Source of the DNA: VRUE01 sp963728835
GTDB taxonomy: Bacteria; Actinomycetota; Thermoleophilia; Solirubrobacterales; 70-9
Length of the DNA stretch: 64,000 nucleotides
Reading direction: 5' to 3'
Assembly (NCBI GenBank): GCA_963728835.1
Contig: CAVSKZ010000002.1
Location: 620,001 to 684,000 of the forward strand
Shown here: positions 37,086 through 46,002 of the stretch, one piece after another
Numbering within the stretch: the stretch's first letter is position 1
Layout: each line of letters begins with the position of its first letter
Made by a program: the position numbers and the translations under genes
Notes under the pieces: generated by a model
Database searches by the model: none
What the model saw: only the letters and a program-made list of their open reading frames with translations
What the model was told of the DNA's origin: nothing

Positions 37086-37973
37086 GGCGCTGATGCGAAG
37101 CTGCGGCGTGCGGGTCCCGCCGCGCTGCTGCTCCGTCTTGGTGACCACGTCGAAGAAGACGTCGTTGCGCCCGCGGCGCACCGGGCGGGGGAAGAAGCGC
37201 CGGGCCCGGCGGTGAGCGGCGGTCATCGCCCGGTAGGCGGTCTCGTGGCCGCGGCCCCAGCGGATGCCGAAGATTTCCCGCACGCGCGGCGGCAGGGTGC
37301 CCTTGATTATGTGGTTCTGGGCGACGATGTTGCCGCGTGCGGGGGCCGGCACCGGCTGCTTGAAAGCGACCAGAGGGGCCATGTCGAGCCCGTGCTCGGT
37401 CGCCTGCAGATCAGGTGAGGACATCCGCTCCTCCCACCAGGCGCTGAACTCGCGGTAGCTGCCGGGGACGTCGCCGCGCGGCAAGCCGAAGAGCTCGCCG
37501 AAGCGCACGTAGTCCTGCCAGAGATGCTCGCGCTCGGAGTCGGCGAGAGGCCGCACCATCGCTTCGTACATCGCCCGGCCGGAGTCGGCGATCACGGCCA
37601 GGGTCCAGAGCATCAGCTCGGGATCGAAGGCGGAGTAGGCGGTGCCGGCGGGGTGGCTTCCCGCCGCCTCGGGAAGGGTCCCCTTGACCCGTTCGTGCAG
37701 GCGGTTCACCACCGCGAGGACCTTGTCGGCTTCCTCGCGGGTGCCGAGCAGGATCGTCTCCTGGATCTTCGCCGTGCGCGCCAGGCGCTGGAAGGGGCGG
37801 TCGGCGGCGGCGGTGCTCAGCATCGTGCCGGTGTAGGTGAGCGGCTCCAGGGCGCCGATCAGGAGCGCCCGTTGCCCGTAGAGCAGGCCGACGGCGCGCT
37901 CGCCGTGGACCCGCCGCGCCATCGAGCGGCCAGGGGGGAAGTAGTAGCGGGAGTCCTCGTCGCGGTACGTCAC
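37083..37973 (-). CDS. DUF2236 (MpaB/Lcp-like) oxygenase-type protein
   Basis: About 296 residues of the DUF2236 family, which includes latex-clearing protein and MpaB-like haem proteins. Visible: YYFPPGRSMARRVHGERAVG, LLYGQRALLIGALEPLTYTG, RTAKIQETILLGTREEADKV, RLHERVKGTLPEAAG, YSAFDPELMLWTLAVIADSG and HRRARRFFPRP. Conserved Arg/His residues in the first two helices fit a haem pocket. The substrate is unknown. GTG at 37973 was chosen so as not to overlap the FtsH-like gene 14 bp upstream. The stop codon lies inside the right arm of E2. Confidence 0.75.
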   Translation of the reverse strand: MTYRDEDSRYYFPPGRSMARRVHGERAVGLLYGQRALLIGALEPLTYTGTMLSTAAADRPFQRLARTAKIQETILLGTREEADKVLAVVNRLHERVKGTLPEAAGSHPAGTAYSAFDPELMLWTLAVIADSGRAMYEAMVRPLADSEREHLWQDYVRFGELFGLPRGDVPGSYREFSAWWEERMSSPDLQATEHGLDMAPLVAFKQPVPAPARGNIVAQNHIIKGTLPPRVREIFGIRWGRGHETAYRAMTAAHRRARRFFPRPVRRGRNDVFFDVVTKTEQQRGGTRTPQLRISA

Positions 37974-37986
37974 AGGTACCGGAATT

Positions 37987-39552
37987 CTACTTCGGTTCGG
38001 CGGACTCCCCGGCAAGCCCGGCAGCGGCACGCTCGATCACGTCCCTGCCGATCTCCGCGTCCAGCTCATGCGCGGCGAAGATCCCGTCGAGGTCCTCGCG
38101 GGTCAGCGTCTCGCGCTCGAGCGCGTTCGCGGCAAGGTCGTCGAGGCAGCGGCGATTGGCGGCGAGCAGGGCCCGGGCGCGCCGGTGCGCGTCGCGGGCG
38201 AGCGTCATCGCCGCGACGTCGACGTCGCGGCGGGTCCGGTCCGACATCGCGTAGTCGCCGGTCGGCAGCGCGATCGGCGGGGCCCCCTCGGCGCCGAGCG
38301 ACACCCCCATCCCGAACTCCCCGACCATCTGCTTGCAGACGGCGTGGACCCGCGCCAGGTCGCCCGAGGCGCCGGAGTAGGAGGTGCCGAAGACCTCCTC
38401 CTCGGCCGCGCGGCCGCCGAGCAGCGTGACGATCTCGCTCTGGAGCTCCTCCCTCGACTCGAGGTAGCTGTCCTCGACGGGAGAGGAGGCGACGAAGCCG
38501 AGTGCGGGACCGCGGGGGATGATGCTGAGGATCTCCGGCGGGTCGCCGCCGACCAGGTGCCTGCAGAGTGCGTGGCCGGCCTCGTGGTAGGCGACGATGC
38601 GGCGCTCCTCGGGGTTGAGGCGACGTGCCTGCTGGGAGCCGACCGACTGGCGCAGCAGCGCCTCGTCGAGGTCCTCGCGAGCCATCGCCGAGCGCCCTGC
38701 GCGCCCGGCGATGATCGCCCCCTCGTTGAGCGCGTTTGCGAGCTGGGCTCCCGTCATCCCAGTCGTCTTGCGGGCGACGTCGCGCAGGTCGAGGTCCGCT
38801 CCCAACGGCTTCCCCTTTGCGTGTGCCCGCAGGATCGCCTCGCGTCCATCGCGATCAGGCGGTGATACCAGCACCTGGCGATCGAAGCGACCCGGTCGCA
38901 GCAGCGCCCGGTCGAGCTTGTCGACGTGATTGGAGGCGGCGATGACGATAACCGTGCCTGGGTCGCGCTCGAACCCGTCGAGCTCGACCAGCAGCTGGTT
39001 GAGAGCTTGCTCCCGCTCGCTCGAACCGCCATCGCCGCCTCCTCCACTGCGCGCTCCTCCCACGGCGTCGAGCTCGTCGATGAAGATCACCGCACGTCCC
39101 GACTTGCGCGCTTCCTTGAACAGCCGCCGGATCCTGGCGGCACCCCTCCCCACAAACATCTCGACGAAGCTCGATCCAGAGGCGGCGAAGAAGTCCACGC
39201 CCGCCTGCGCGGCCACGGCCCGCGCCAGCATCGTCTTACCCGTCCCCGGGGGGCCGAAGAGCAGCACCCCGCGCGGCGGCTGGGCGCCCAGCGCGGCGAA
39301 GCGCTCCGGGTCGCGCAGCCACTCGGCGACGTCCATCAGCTCGTCCTTGGCGGCATCCACTCCCTGGACCTCGTCCCAGAGCACCGGCTCGGTCTTGCTC
39401 GCCTTCACCGTCTCCGGTTTGGTCGAGCCGACCGTGCTGCGCATCAGCCTCAGGAAGACGAGCAGCAGGCAGGCCATGAAGAAGACTCCGAAGACTGGAT
39501 ACCAGTCGAAGAAGAATTCCTGGATGCCGGTTGCTGTGATCGCCTGAGTCAA
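37987..39552 (-). CDS. FtsH-like AAA+ zinc metalloprotease with minimal membrane region
   Basis: 521 residues. One transmembrane helix (FGVFFMACLLLVFLRLM) replaces the usual two helices plus extracytoplasmic domain. The AAA module has WDEVQGVDAAKDEL, GVLLFGPPGTGKTMLARAVA, VIFIDELDAVGG and the second region of homology LLRPGRFDRQVLV. The protease domain has VAYHEAGHALCRHL (HExxH) with the family's downstream Asp. This is a paralogue-type FtsH, shorter than the canonical ~640 residues, and probably degrades membrane or cytosolic substrates. The start is TTG at 39552. It is followed by the DUF2236 gene. Confidence 0.85.
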   Translation of the reverse strand: MTQAITATGIQEFFFDWYPVFGVFFMACLLLVFLRLMRSTVGSTKPETVKASKTEPVLWDEVQGVDAAKDELMDVAEWLRDPERFAALGAQPPRGVLLFGPPGTGKTMLARAVAAQAGVDFFAASGSSFVEMFVGRGAARIRRLFKEARKSGRAVIFIDELDAVGGARSGGGGDGGSSEREQALNQLLVELDGFERDPGTVIVIAASNHVDKLDRALLRPGRFDRQVLVSPPDRDGREAILRAHAKGKPLGADLDLRDVARKTTGMTGAQLANALNEGAIIAGRAGRSAMAREDLDEALLRQSVGSQQARRLNPEERRIVAYHEAGHALCRHLVGGDPPEILSIIPRGPALGFVASSPVEDSYLESREELQSEIVTLLGGRAAEEEVFGTSYSGASGDLARVHAVCKQMVGEFGMGVSLGAEGAPPIALPTGDYAMSDRTRRDVDVAAMTLARDAHRRARALLAANRRCLDDLAANALERETLTREDLDGIFAAHELDAEIGRDVIERAAAGLAGESAEPK

Positions 39553-39699
39553 TTGCGCGTTTCCGCCGTCCTACGAACTTCGCCGTCGAAGCGAGGAGGG
39601 CAGTGTGGTGGTAAACGGCCCGTACTCCAATCGCACATGCGTCCAGAACCGCCTGAGATGGCTAAAGGTCCTGGATCTGGGGCGGAAAGTTGCGCCTTC

Positions 39700-40447
39700 T
39701 CAGGCGCGTTCGACCTGGGAGCCGCCGACGATCGCCTCGGCCCCGTCGTCGCCGAAGACGATCCAGGCCTTGTTGCCGCCGTCGTAGTCGGGCGCCCACA
39801 GCTTCAGCGTCGCCGGCCGGCCCCAGACCGTCACCTGCTCCTCGCCGGTCTTCGCCTCGCCGCGCCAGATCCGCACGAAGGGGTTGGCGTCGCGCTCGTC
39901 GCCGATCGTCGTCGGCTCGCGGTGACCGGGGTGGACGACGGGTCTCCGGCGGCAGCTCCATCAGCCGCATCACCGAGTCGCGCAGGTCTTCGAAGCCGCT
40001 GGCGCCCGGCGCCATCGTGCCGCCGACGGTGCCCTTGAAGAGGACGTCGGCGGTGAAGACGTCGGTGCCGTCGACGAGGAAGGCGACGTGTCCCGCCGCG
40101 TGGCCGGGGGTGAGGATGGCCTCGATCTCGAGGTTGCCGGTGGCGAGCCTCTCGCCGTCGGCGATCGCCTGGGAGACGTCGAGGTCCATTTCCGCCGCCG
40201 CCTCGGCGTGGGCGACCGTCGGCACGCCGCCGAGCCGCTCGCGCGCTTCGGCCAGCCCCGCCACGTGGTCGGGGTGAGGATGGGTGACGAGGATGTGGGT
40301 GATCTCGATCCCGTCGCGCTCGGCCCGCTCGAGCAGCGGCCCGAGGTCGTCGTTGCCGTCGATCAGCACGCCCCTGCCGCCGGCTTCGTCGGCGACGAGG
40401 TAGGCGTTGGACAGCCACTGCGGATTCTCGGTCCTCTCGACGATCAT
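39700..40447 (-). CDS. Metallo-beta-lactamase-fold hydrolase; frame break near 39941
   Basis: About 248 residues after removing one base near 39941. The MBL motifs are complete: ILVTHPHPDHVAGLAEAR (HxHxDH), ILTPGHAAGHVAFLVDG and VFTADVLFKGTVGG with the bridging Asp, then HPGHREPTTIGDE in the second frame for the last His. This matches glyoxalase II-like MBL hydrolases, with an added ~60-residue C-terminal domain ending GGSQVERA. ATG at 40447 is taken as the start. The 147 bp between its stop and the FtsH-like start hold nothing recognisable. Confidence 0.8.
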
Positions 40448-40602
40448 GCTCGGGGAGTATTGCGGTCTCCGCAGATACCGGCGTCCGCGATGGGTACATC
40501 GGTGTGGGTTGGATTGCTTCTCCTGCGGCACCCTCGCCACTACCGTGCATACATCTCCGCCTCGCCTCCCGCCCACCACGAGATAAGCCCGGGTCCCGCC
40601 CC

Positions 40603-41697
40603 GTGAGCCGGCGCCCGGCGGGGGCGCTTGCGGGTATGGCCATTGTCTTCATCCTCTTCGCCGCTCCGGGTGGAGCGGCTGCCGGCCGCCCCGGCTCGGC
40701 GGACGCGCTCGAGGTGCCGCGGCCGGCGGCACCGATGCGAGACGTCGTATGGGGCGCGCCAGGCGCTGCGGCGGCGCGGATCTCGGCCACTGCGTCGTCG
40801 CAGCGCTATGCGATCGGGGACGGCACCGGGGCGACGATCGAGGTGGCCGTCACCTCCGCCTGTGCGATCAACTGCACCGACGCCGACCCGCAACGGATCG
40901 CCGACCTCCTCGGCACGTTCGTCCACGGCCCCGAGGTCAGCCTCGTCGTCGTGCAACTCGACACTCCCTACCAGCTCGCCTTCGAGTGCGGCTTCGGCGC
41001 CGAGGCCTGCTACTTCCCGGGCGAGAACAGGATCGTGCTCAGCGGCAACGAGGAAGTCGACGAGGACGGCGCCGACCGCGACTTCGTCCTCGCCCACGAG
41101 TACGGGCACCACGTCGCCCAGCACCGCGACCTGCCGGCGCCGTTCCCGAGCGCGGTCGACTGGGGGACCGAGCGCTGGGCCAGCCTCGAGGGCGTCTGCA
41201 GCGGGCGGCGGCACGGCCGGTTCTTCCCCGGCGACGAGGGCGACCACTACTTCGAAGACCCGGGCGAGGCCTTCGCAGAGGCCTACGCCCACAACCGCTT
41301 CCCCGAGGCCTCGGTTCGCTGGCGCTGGCTGCCCGAGCTGGCTCCGACCGCCGAGTCCTTCCGCGCGATCCAGGAAGACACCCTTTCGCCCTGGCGAGGA
41401 CGAACGAGCTTCGTGCTCTCGGGGCGCGTGCCAGCCAGGGGGGAGGGCGCAGCCGTCGAGTTCCTGCCTACGCCGCTCGACGGAACGGTGACCCTGCGCC
41501 CGGTGGGCCTGCACCGGCGCGGCTACGAGCTAGCCCTCCGTAGCCGCGCCGGCAGGCTGCTCCGCAGCTTCCGCCCCCTCCCGACCGTCCGCAAGCAGAT
41601 GGATTTCACGGTCTGCGGCCAGTCCCGCCTCCGCCTCGAGATCCGCTCCCGCACCCCACGCCCGACCCCCTACCGGCTACAAGTCCAGCGACCCTGA
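40603..41697 (+). CDS. Secreted zinc metallopeptidase-like protein (HEYGHH)
   Basis: 364 residues with a signal peptide after a GTG start (SRRPAGALAGMAIVFILFAA). FVLAHEYGHHVAQH provides the HExxH zinc site, and EDPGEAFAEAYAHNRFPEAS supplies the likely third ligand and gluzincin-type helix. Two cysteines near LAFECGFGAEACYFPG probably form a disulfide. The C-terminal ~100 residues are beta-rich (TSFVLSGRVPARGEGAAVEF) and may bind substrate or cell wall. No close peptidase family is named with confidence. The 155-bp upstream region carries only a small hairpin (TGCGG/CCGCA near 40463). Confidence 0.7.
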   Translation: MSRRPAGALAGMAIVFILFAAPGGAAAGRPGSADALEVPRPAAPMRDVVWGAPGAAAARISATASSQRYAIGDGTGATIEVAVTSACAINCTDADPQRIADLLGTFVHGPEVSLVVVQLDTPYQLAFECGFGAEACYFPGENRIVLSGNEEVDEDGADRDFVLAHEYGHHVAQHRDLPAPFPSAVDWGTERWASLEGVCSGRRHGRFFPGDEGDHYFEDPGEAFAEAYAHNRFPEASVRWRWLPELAPTAESFRAIQEDTLSPWRGRTSFVLSGRVPARGEGAAVEFLPTPLDGTVTLRPVGLHRRGYELALRSRAGRLLRSFRPLPTVRKQMDFTVCGQSRLRLEIRSRTPRPTPYRLQVQRP

Positions 41698-41733
41698 GAT
41701 AATGCTTGCCGGGCGCTGTTTTGCCCAATCCCT

Positions 41734-41807
41734 GGGGGCGTAGCTCAGATGGTCAGAGTGCCGGCCTGTCACGCCGGAGGTCGCGGGTTCAAGTCCCGTC
41801 GCTCCCG
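41734..41807 (+). tRNA. tRNA-Asp (anticodon GTC)
   Basis: A 74-base cloverleaf: the acceptor GGGGGCG pairs with CGCTCCC (one G.U), the D arm is AGCTCAGATGGTCAGAG, the anticodon loop CTGTCAC (anticodon GTC) is closed by CCGGC/GCCGG, and the T arm is CGGGTTCAAGTCCCG. CCA is not encoded. The 86 bp after it, up to the ASST gene, hold nothing recognised. Confidence 0.97.
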
Positions 41808-41893
41808 CTCTGGGCACCGATCGATTCTGATCGAGGTTCATGGCATTCGCGGTGGCCGTTGACGGCCGCCAGGCGGCGGCGACTGGGCGAGCG

Positions 41894-43429
41894 CTACTGT
41901 CGCGTCGTTTCTTTTCGATTCGAGGTCGGGACGGGGTCGGAATCGCTTCCCTCCAATTCCTCCAGGCCCCGATTGAGCTGGGTCATCGTCACCGCGCCAG
42001 GGGGAACGGGGACGGCCCGGAAGGTAGAGGCGGCAAGATGGAGGCGGAAGACGATCTGCCCCTCTCCGTCAAACGCCGTGACCAGCGGGTTGTCACCCCA
42101 GCTCACCAGCCAGCCGCCATCGGCTAGCTCCCGCGCCGAACCGCAGCAGTGACTGGCCTCTACCTCTGAATCGTTTAGCTGACCGAGATAGCGTGCCCGG
42201 CCCTGCTCGGGTTCGAGGCGGTAGAAGACGACGCGCGGGCGCCGCGGTCGGTCCTTGCCGTTGTCATAGATGCTGAGGCTGCCGTCCCTGGCGATGCGGA
42301 CGTCGTGCTGGCCGCCGAGCAGCTTCCGGGCCGGGTCGCCGAGGATCTGCAGCGAGTCGGCGGTTTTGCTGCCGCCGATCTTCCAGACGATCTCGCCGGT
42401 CGAGCGCTGGATGCCGTAGACGGCGTCGGTGTGGCGGGTGGAGATCACCACTTCGTCCGGCCCGCGTGGCTCGATCGCGTTGATGTGGACCGGGTCGAAG
42501 GCCTCCCGTCCCTGCAGCCGGCGCCGGGGGTTGCTCAGCACGTTGCGCCACCAGCGGCCGGTCTCTTTCAGTGAGATGTGCCCGCGCGAGTTCCAGCGCC
42601 ACAACGCCTGCGCGCGTGGATCGAGTTCCTGGATTTCGGCCGAGACGATCGCGGCTCGGGCGGGACCGCCAAAGCGGCTCAGGTCCGCCGTTTCGGGAAC
42701 GTAGGAGCCGACCAGGAAGTTGCCGTTGCCGAGCTCGCGAAGCTCATGCCCGTCGACGATCGGTCCCCTCGTCCTGACCAGGCGCAGCAGCTCGCCCGAG
42801 AGCGAGCGGACCTCGTGCGCCATCCGCGGGTCGAGCCCGTAGCCGTCGCCGAAGGACCTCGCCCAGGAAACGGTCCCGTCGCTGAGGACCTGTGCCCACA
42901 GGGCGCGAGTCGGCGGGCTGTACCACCAGCGCGGCGCGCCCTCATGGTCGAAGACGATCACCCACGGGCGCTCGTCTCGGGATGCCCTGAAGCTGACGAC
43001 GAAGAGGCCGGGTGCCGTCTCTCCCAGACTCTCGAATTGCCAGACCGGGAAGTCTGCGGGGAGGCAGCGCACCTCGTAGACGCGCCGACGCTCACCGATA
43101 CGCACCTCGATCTCGAAGTCCTCGCCGGGCGCGACGCCGGGGTCGATGTCGATGGCCCCGGTTTCGGGCGGGCCGGGGCCATCGACATCGACCACGGTGT
43201 CATCGCTCGCCTCGACGTGGATCGGCGCCCCACTTCGGCCACAGCGGGAGACGTAGCGGGGCTCGGCAGGATCGAAACTGGGGTAGAGGCCGTCAATCGC
43301 GATCGAGGACCCGCTGGCTGGAGTGCTGGCCTCCTCGTCAAGGCCGCAGCCGGCCAAGGCAAAGGCAACCATGCTGGCAATGAGCGGGCACCACCACGAG
43401 CCTAAGTGTCTTTCGAGCCTTTGAGCCAT
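41894..43429 (-). CDS. Arylsulfotransferase (ASST)-like lipoprotein
   Basis: 511 residues. A lipoprotein signal (LIASMVAFALAGCG with lipobox LAGC) predicts anchoring outside the membrane, in line with lgt in this window. A beta-rich pre-domain (to about 130) is followed by a propeller-like ASST domain: FRASRDERPWVIVFDHEGAP, GHELRELGNGNFLVGSY, DPVHINAIEPRGPDEVVIST, RHTDAVYGIQRSTGEIVWKI and LGGQHDVRIARDGSLSIYDN. Several His/Arg residues match the catalytic ring of aryl-sulfate transferases, but sulfotransfer cannot be confirmed. The start overlaps the upstream membrane-protein gene by 28 bases. Confidence 0.78.
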   Translation of the reverse strand: MAQRLERHLGSWWCPLIASMVAFALAGCGLDEEASTPASGSSIAIDGLYPSFDPAEPRYVSRCGRSGAPIHVEASDDTVVDVDGPGPPETGAIDIDPGVAPGEDFEIEVRIGERRRVYEVRCLPADFPVWQFESLGETAPGLFVVSFRASRDERPWVIVFDHEGAPRWWYSPPTRALWAQVLSDGTVSWARSFGDGYGLDPRMAHEVRSLSGELLRLVRTRGPIVDGHELRELGNGNFLVGSYVPETADLSRFGGPARAAIVSAEIQELDPRAQALWRWNSRGHISLKETGRWWRNVLSNPRRRLQGREAFDPVHINAIEPRGPDEVVISTRHTDAVYGIQRSTGEIVWKIGGSKTADSLQILGDPARKLLGGQHDVRIARDGSLSIYDNGKDRPRRPRVVFYRLEPEQGRARYLGQLNDSEVEASHCCGSARELADGGWLVSWGDNPLVTAFDGEGQIVFRLHLAASTFRAVPVPPGAVTMTQLNRGLEELEGSDSDPVPTSNRKETTRQ

Positions 43430-43827
43430 CTCAAATACCTTCCCGCAGGCAGCACGCTGTAGTCGCCGGCGCCGCCCATGATCGCTACCGCTGCGATCAG
43501 GGCCAGGTAGTCGCCGGCCTCGGGATCGGCGTTGGCAGGGAAGTCGAAGACGAGGAGCCAGGCGAGGAGGAGCGTCGCCACTACTCCGAGCAGGTCGGTC
43601 GCGGCGTTCAGCGAGAGGTCGGGGCGGAAGAAGCTGTGGCGGCCGCCGGTGATCGCCGCCCCGATCGCGACCAGGCCGGCGATCAGGAAGAAGACGTCGG
43701 CCATCGTCGAGAGCTCCCAGCCGGTTTGGCTGGCGCCCTGGACGTCGGCCCAGGGGAGGAAGAGGGAGACGATCAGCAGGACGCCTCCGGCGCCCGCGAT
43801 CAGCTGACCGATGCCGGGCTTGCTCAT
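43402..43827 (-). CDS. Four-helix membrane protein, unknown
   Basis: 141 residues with four predicted helices (GQLIAGAGGVLLIVSLFLPW, MADVFFLIAGLVAIGAAITG, LLGVVATLLLAWLLVFDFP and YLALIAAVAIMGGAGDY). Similar short proteins with an early FLPW motif are common and uncharacterised in actinobacteria. ATG at 43827 has GAGGAGG five bases upstream, an excellent site that overlaps the end of the XRE regulator gene. It is probably co-transcribed with that regulator and with the ASST lipoprotein it overlaps. Confidence 0.65.
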   Translation of the reverse strand: MSKPGIGQLIAGAGGVLLIVSLFLPWADVQGASQTGWELSTMADVFFLIAGLVAIGAAITGGRHSFFRPDLSLNAATDLLGVVATLLLAWLLVFDFPANADPEAGDYLALIAAVAIMGGAGDYSVLPAGRYLRWLKGSKDT

Positions 43828-43828
43828 T

Positions 43829-44680
43829 TCATCCTCCTCCTGTGTTCGACGGGGTGTGCGAGTCAGGGTCTTGGCGGGCGCGAGCCATGCTCTCCAGCGC
43901 CTCTGTGGTCGCCGCATCGGCGGGGAAGAGCGACTCGATCGTGAGCTCGGAGGTCGTCACCTCGCCGGCGAAGCCGAAGCTGGCGACGGTGCCGAGGAAC
44001 GAGAGCTCCTCGCCGTCGGGGGTGCGCATCCGCAGCGGTGTGAGGATCTCCCTCGCGGCCACCTCGGCGGCTGGGAGCCGCTCGTGCTCGGGCGCGGGGT
44101 AGCTCGCGACCAGCTCGAGCAGGGCCGCCAGATCGTCGTCCGCGGTGATCGCGACCTGGCGCTCGAGCCGCTCGAGGAAATACGCACGCACCTCCCCGAG
44201 GTTGAGGACCAGGGGCGCCAGGCCGCGCGGATGAAGGCCCATCCGCAGCGCGTTGACCGGCGGCGCGAGCAGCTCCGGGTCGACCCACTCCCCAAACGCC
44301 CTGAACGCCGCGTTGGCGGCGACGACGTTCCAGCCCCGGTCCATGGCCATCGCCGGGTAGGGCTCCTGCGCGGCTAGGACTCGGTCGAGCGCCCCCCGCA
44401 CAGGCGCCAGCGCCGGATCCACTAGCGAGCGCTCCGGGAACGCCGGGGCGTAGCCGGCGGCGAGCAGCAGCTGGTTCCGCTCCCGGAACGGCACTTCTAG
44501 CTGCTCGGCGACCCGCAGCAGCACCTCCCGCCCCGGCTTGGAGCGGCCGGTCTCGACGAAGCTCAGGTGACGGGCGGAGGTTCCCGCGTCGAGCGCCAGC
44601 TCGAGCTGGGTGAGCCGCCGCCGCTCGCGCCACTCTCGCAGCAGCGGCCCCACGTCGGCATTTGAGCTCGCGGTCGGCAT
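43829..44680 (-). CDS. XRE-family regulator with MmyB-like ligand-binding domain
   Basis: 283 residues. The HTH is at about 12-65: LREWRERRRLTQLELALDAG with TSARHLSFVETGRSKPGREV. The MmyB-type domain follows with ALDRVLAAQEPYPAMAMDRG, WNVVAANAAFRAFG and NALRMGLHPRGLAPLVLNLG. MmyB regulators often control a neighbouring oxidoreductase and may bind fatty acids. Here the neighbours are the cupin gene upstream and the membrane protein downstream. The perfect 28-bp palindrome at 44712-44739, 32 bp before its start, is a natural operator candidate. Confidence 0.85.
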   Translation of the reverse strand: MPTASSNADVGPLLREWRERRRLTQLELALDAGTSARHLSFVETGRSKPGREVLLRVAEQLEVPFRERNQLLLAAGYAPAFPERSLVDPALAPVRGALDRVLAAQEPYPAMAMDRGWNVVAANAAFRAFGEWVDPELLAPPVNALRMGLHPRGLAPLVLNLGEVRAYFLERLERQVAITADDDLAALLELVASYPAPEHERLPAAEVAAREILTPLRMRTPDGEELSFLGTVASFGFAGEVTTSELTIESLFPADAATTEALESMARARQDPDSHTPSNTGGG

Positions 44681-44711
44681 CTGGCGGCGACTCTAGCCCG
44701 CCCGCGTCCGC

Positions 44712-44739
44712 CCGTCGATTACCTCGAGGTAATCGACGG
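44712..44739. repeat. Perfect 28-bp palindrome H8
   Basis: Two 14-bp arms with no spacer, centred on CTCGAG (44723-44728). It ends three bases before the cupin stop and 32 bp before the XRE regulator start. It could be a dimeric regulator's operator or, as RNA, a terminator for the cupin gene. Without a loop it differs from the H1-H7 hairpins. Confidence 0.75.
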
Positions 44740-44741
44740 CG

Positions 44742-45287
44742 TCACCCTTCCTGGTCGAGCAGCGGATGCGTCAGCCCGTGCTCGGCGCAGATCGCCGGCA
44801 GGCTCTCCATGTCGAACTCGATCGCGAAGCGCTCGCCCAGGGCGACCGGGTCGAAGGTGCCGTCCTTCTGCGTCCGGTCGAACTCGCGGAAGAAGTGCTC
44901 GAAGCCGGCCGGGGAGATGATCTCGAGGATGCGGAGGGGCTCGTCCCCTGCGTTCCAGAAGGTGTGCCACTGGTCGCGGGGCTTGAAGGCCAACTCGCCG
45001 GCCTCGGCATAGATCACGTCGTCTCCCAGCAGGGCGCCCATGCGGCCCTCGAGGACGAAGCTGTACTCGTCGACGCCCAGGTGGCGATGGCGGGGGGCGC
45101 AGAGGGAGCGGGGCGGCACCGGATGTTCGACCAGCGAGAAGCCGCCCCCCGATTCCTCTCCGAAGACGAGGAAGCGCGCGTCGCAGCCGCCGAGCTGGGC
45201 GACCGGGCCCTCGTCGGGGCCGACCTTGCGCGGGCCCTGGGAAGCGTCGAAGCGGCGGAGCGTCTCGGCGAACTGTGCTGCTGACAT
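44742..45287 (-). CDS. Cupin-domain protein
   Basis: 181 residues with a single cupin barrel: APRHRHLGVDEYSFVLEGRM (metal-binding H-x-H ... E) and FKPRDQWHTFWNAGDEPLRI (second His). A C-terminal extension of ~60 residues (GFEHFFREFDRTQKDGTFDP) resembles cupins of small-molecule isomerase or oxygenase type. It is transcribed divergently from a TetR regulator with an 82-bp gap that contains a near-palindromic site, so it is the probable regulatory target. Confidence 0.8.
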   Translation of the reverse strand: MSAAQFAETLRRFDASQGPRKVGPDEGPVAQLGGCDARFLVFGEESGGGFSLVEHPVPPRSLCAPRHRHLGVDEYSFVLEGRMGALLGDDVIYAEAGELAFKPRDQWHTFWNAGDEPLRILEIISPAGFEHFFREFDRTQKDGTFDPVALGERFAIEFDMESLPAICAEHGLTHPLLDQEG

Positions 45288-45310
45288 CGTGGACCTCCAT
45301 TTCGTTAAAC

Positions 45311-45328
45311 AGTTACGTTCGCGAAACT
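45311..45328. promoter_or_regulatory. Candidate TetR operator
   Basis: AGTTACG-TTCG-CGAAACT: 7-bp arms with six of seven matches around a 4-bp spacer, in the short gap between the divergent cupin and TetR genes. The position and symmetry fit a TetR-family operator; the assignment is by context only. Confidence 0.4.
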
Positions 45329-45369
45329 AGCATGCCGCCTCCGGCTCTGTCAAACTTCGTCGAACAAGA

Positions 45370-46002
45370 ATGTCTAGCGAAAAGACCAAAGCCGCCAAGC
45401 GCCCCTACCGCAAGCGTCGCCGCGCCGAGCTCGAGGACGAGACGCGGCTCCGCATCACCGAGGCCGCGGTCGACCTGCACGGGTCCCTCGGGCCGGCGAA
45501 GACGACGATCAGCGCCGTCGCCGAGCGGGCCGGCGTGCAGCGCGCCACCGTCTACAGGCACTTCCCCGACGAAGAGGCACTCTTCGGCGCCTGCTCTGCG
45601 CACTGGCTCGCCCAGCACCCGCTGCCCGACCTGGCCGACTGGGCCGCGGTCGGCGACCCCGGCGAGCGCCTGCGGGTCGCGCTGAGCGCTCTCTACGCCT
45701 GGTATGAGGGCGGCGAGGAGATGCTCGAGAGGACCACGCGCGACGCCACTCTGGTGCCCGCGATGCGGGGTGCCGTGGGGCTCAGGCGCGCCTGGCTCGC
45801 CGAGGCCGCGAAGACGATCGTCCGCGGCCGGCCGGAGCGCGGCGCGCGAAGGCGCAGGGTCGAGGCGGCGGTCGGCCACGCGGTCTCGTTCGCCACCTGG
45901 CGCTCGCTCGTTCGCGAGCAGGGACTCTCGGCCTCAGACGCGGTCGAGTTGATGCACGGGCTGGCCGCGCTCGCCGCCGAGAGGCTGACGGCTTTCCCCT
46001 GA
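45370..46002 (+). CDS. TetR-family transcriptional regulator
   Basis: 210 residues with a basic N-terminal arm (KAAKRPYRKRRRAELEDETR), an HTH (ITEAAVDLHGSLGPAKTTIS then AVAERAGVQRATVYRHFPDE), and an all-helical ligand-binding domain of low conservation. The conserved ATVYRHF recognition helix makes the family certain. It is divergent from the cupin gene and convergent with, and directly abutting, the GGDEF-EAL gene. The ligand is unknown; autoregulation through the site at 45311 is likely. Confidence 0.88.
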   Translation: MSSEKTKAAKRPYRKRRRAELEDETRLRITEAAVDLHGSLGPAKTTISAVAERAGVQRATVYRHFPDEEALFGACSAHWLAQHPLPDLADWAAVGDPGERLRVALSALYAWYEGGEEMLERTTRDATLVPAMRGAVGLRRAWLAEAAKTIVRGRPERGARRRRVEAAVGHAVSFATWRSLVREQGLSASDAVELMHGLAALAAERLTAFP

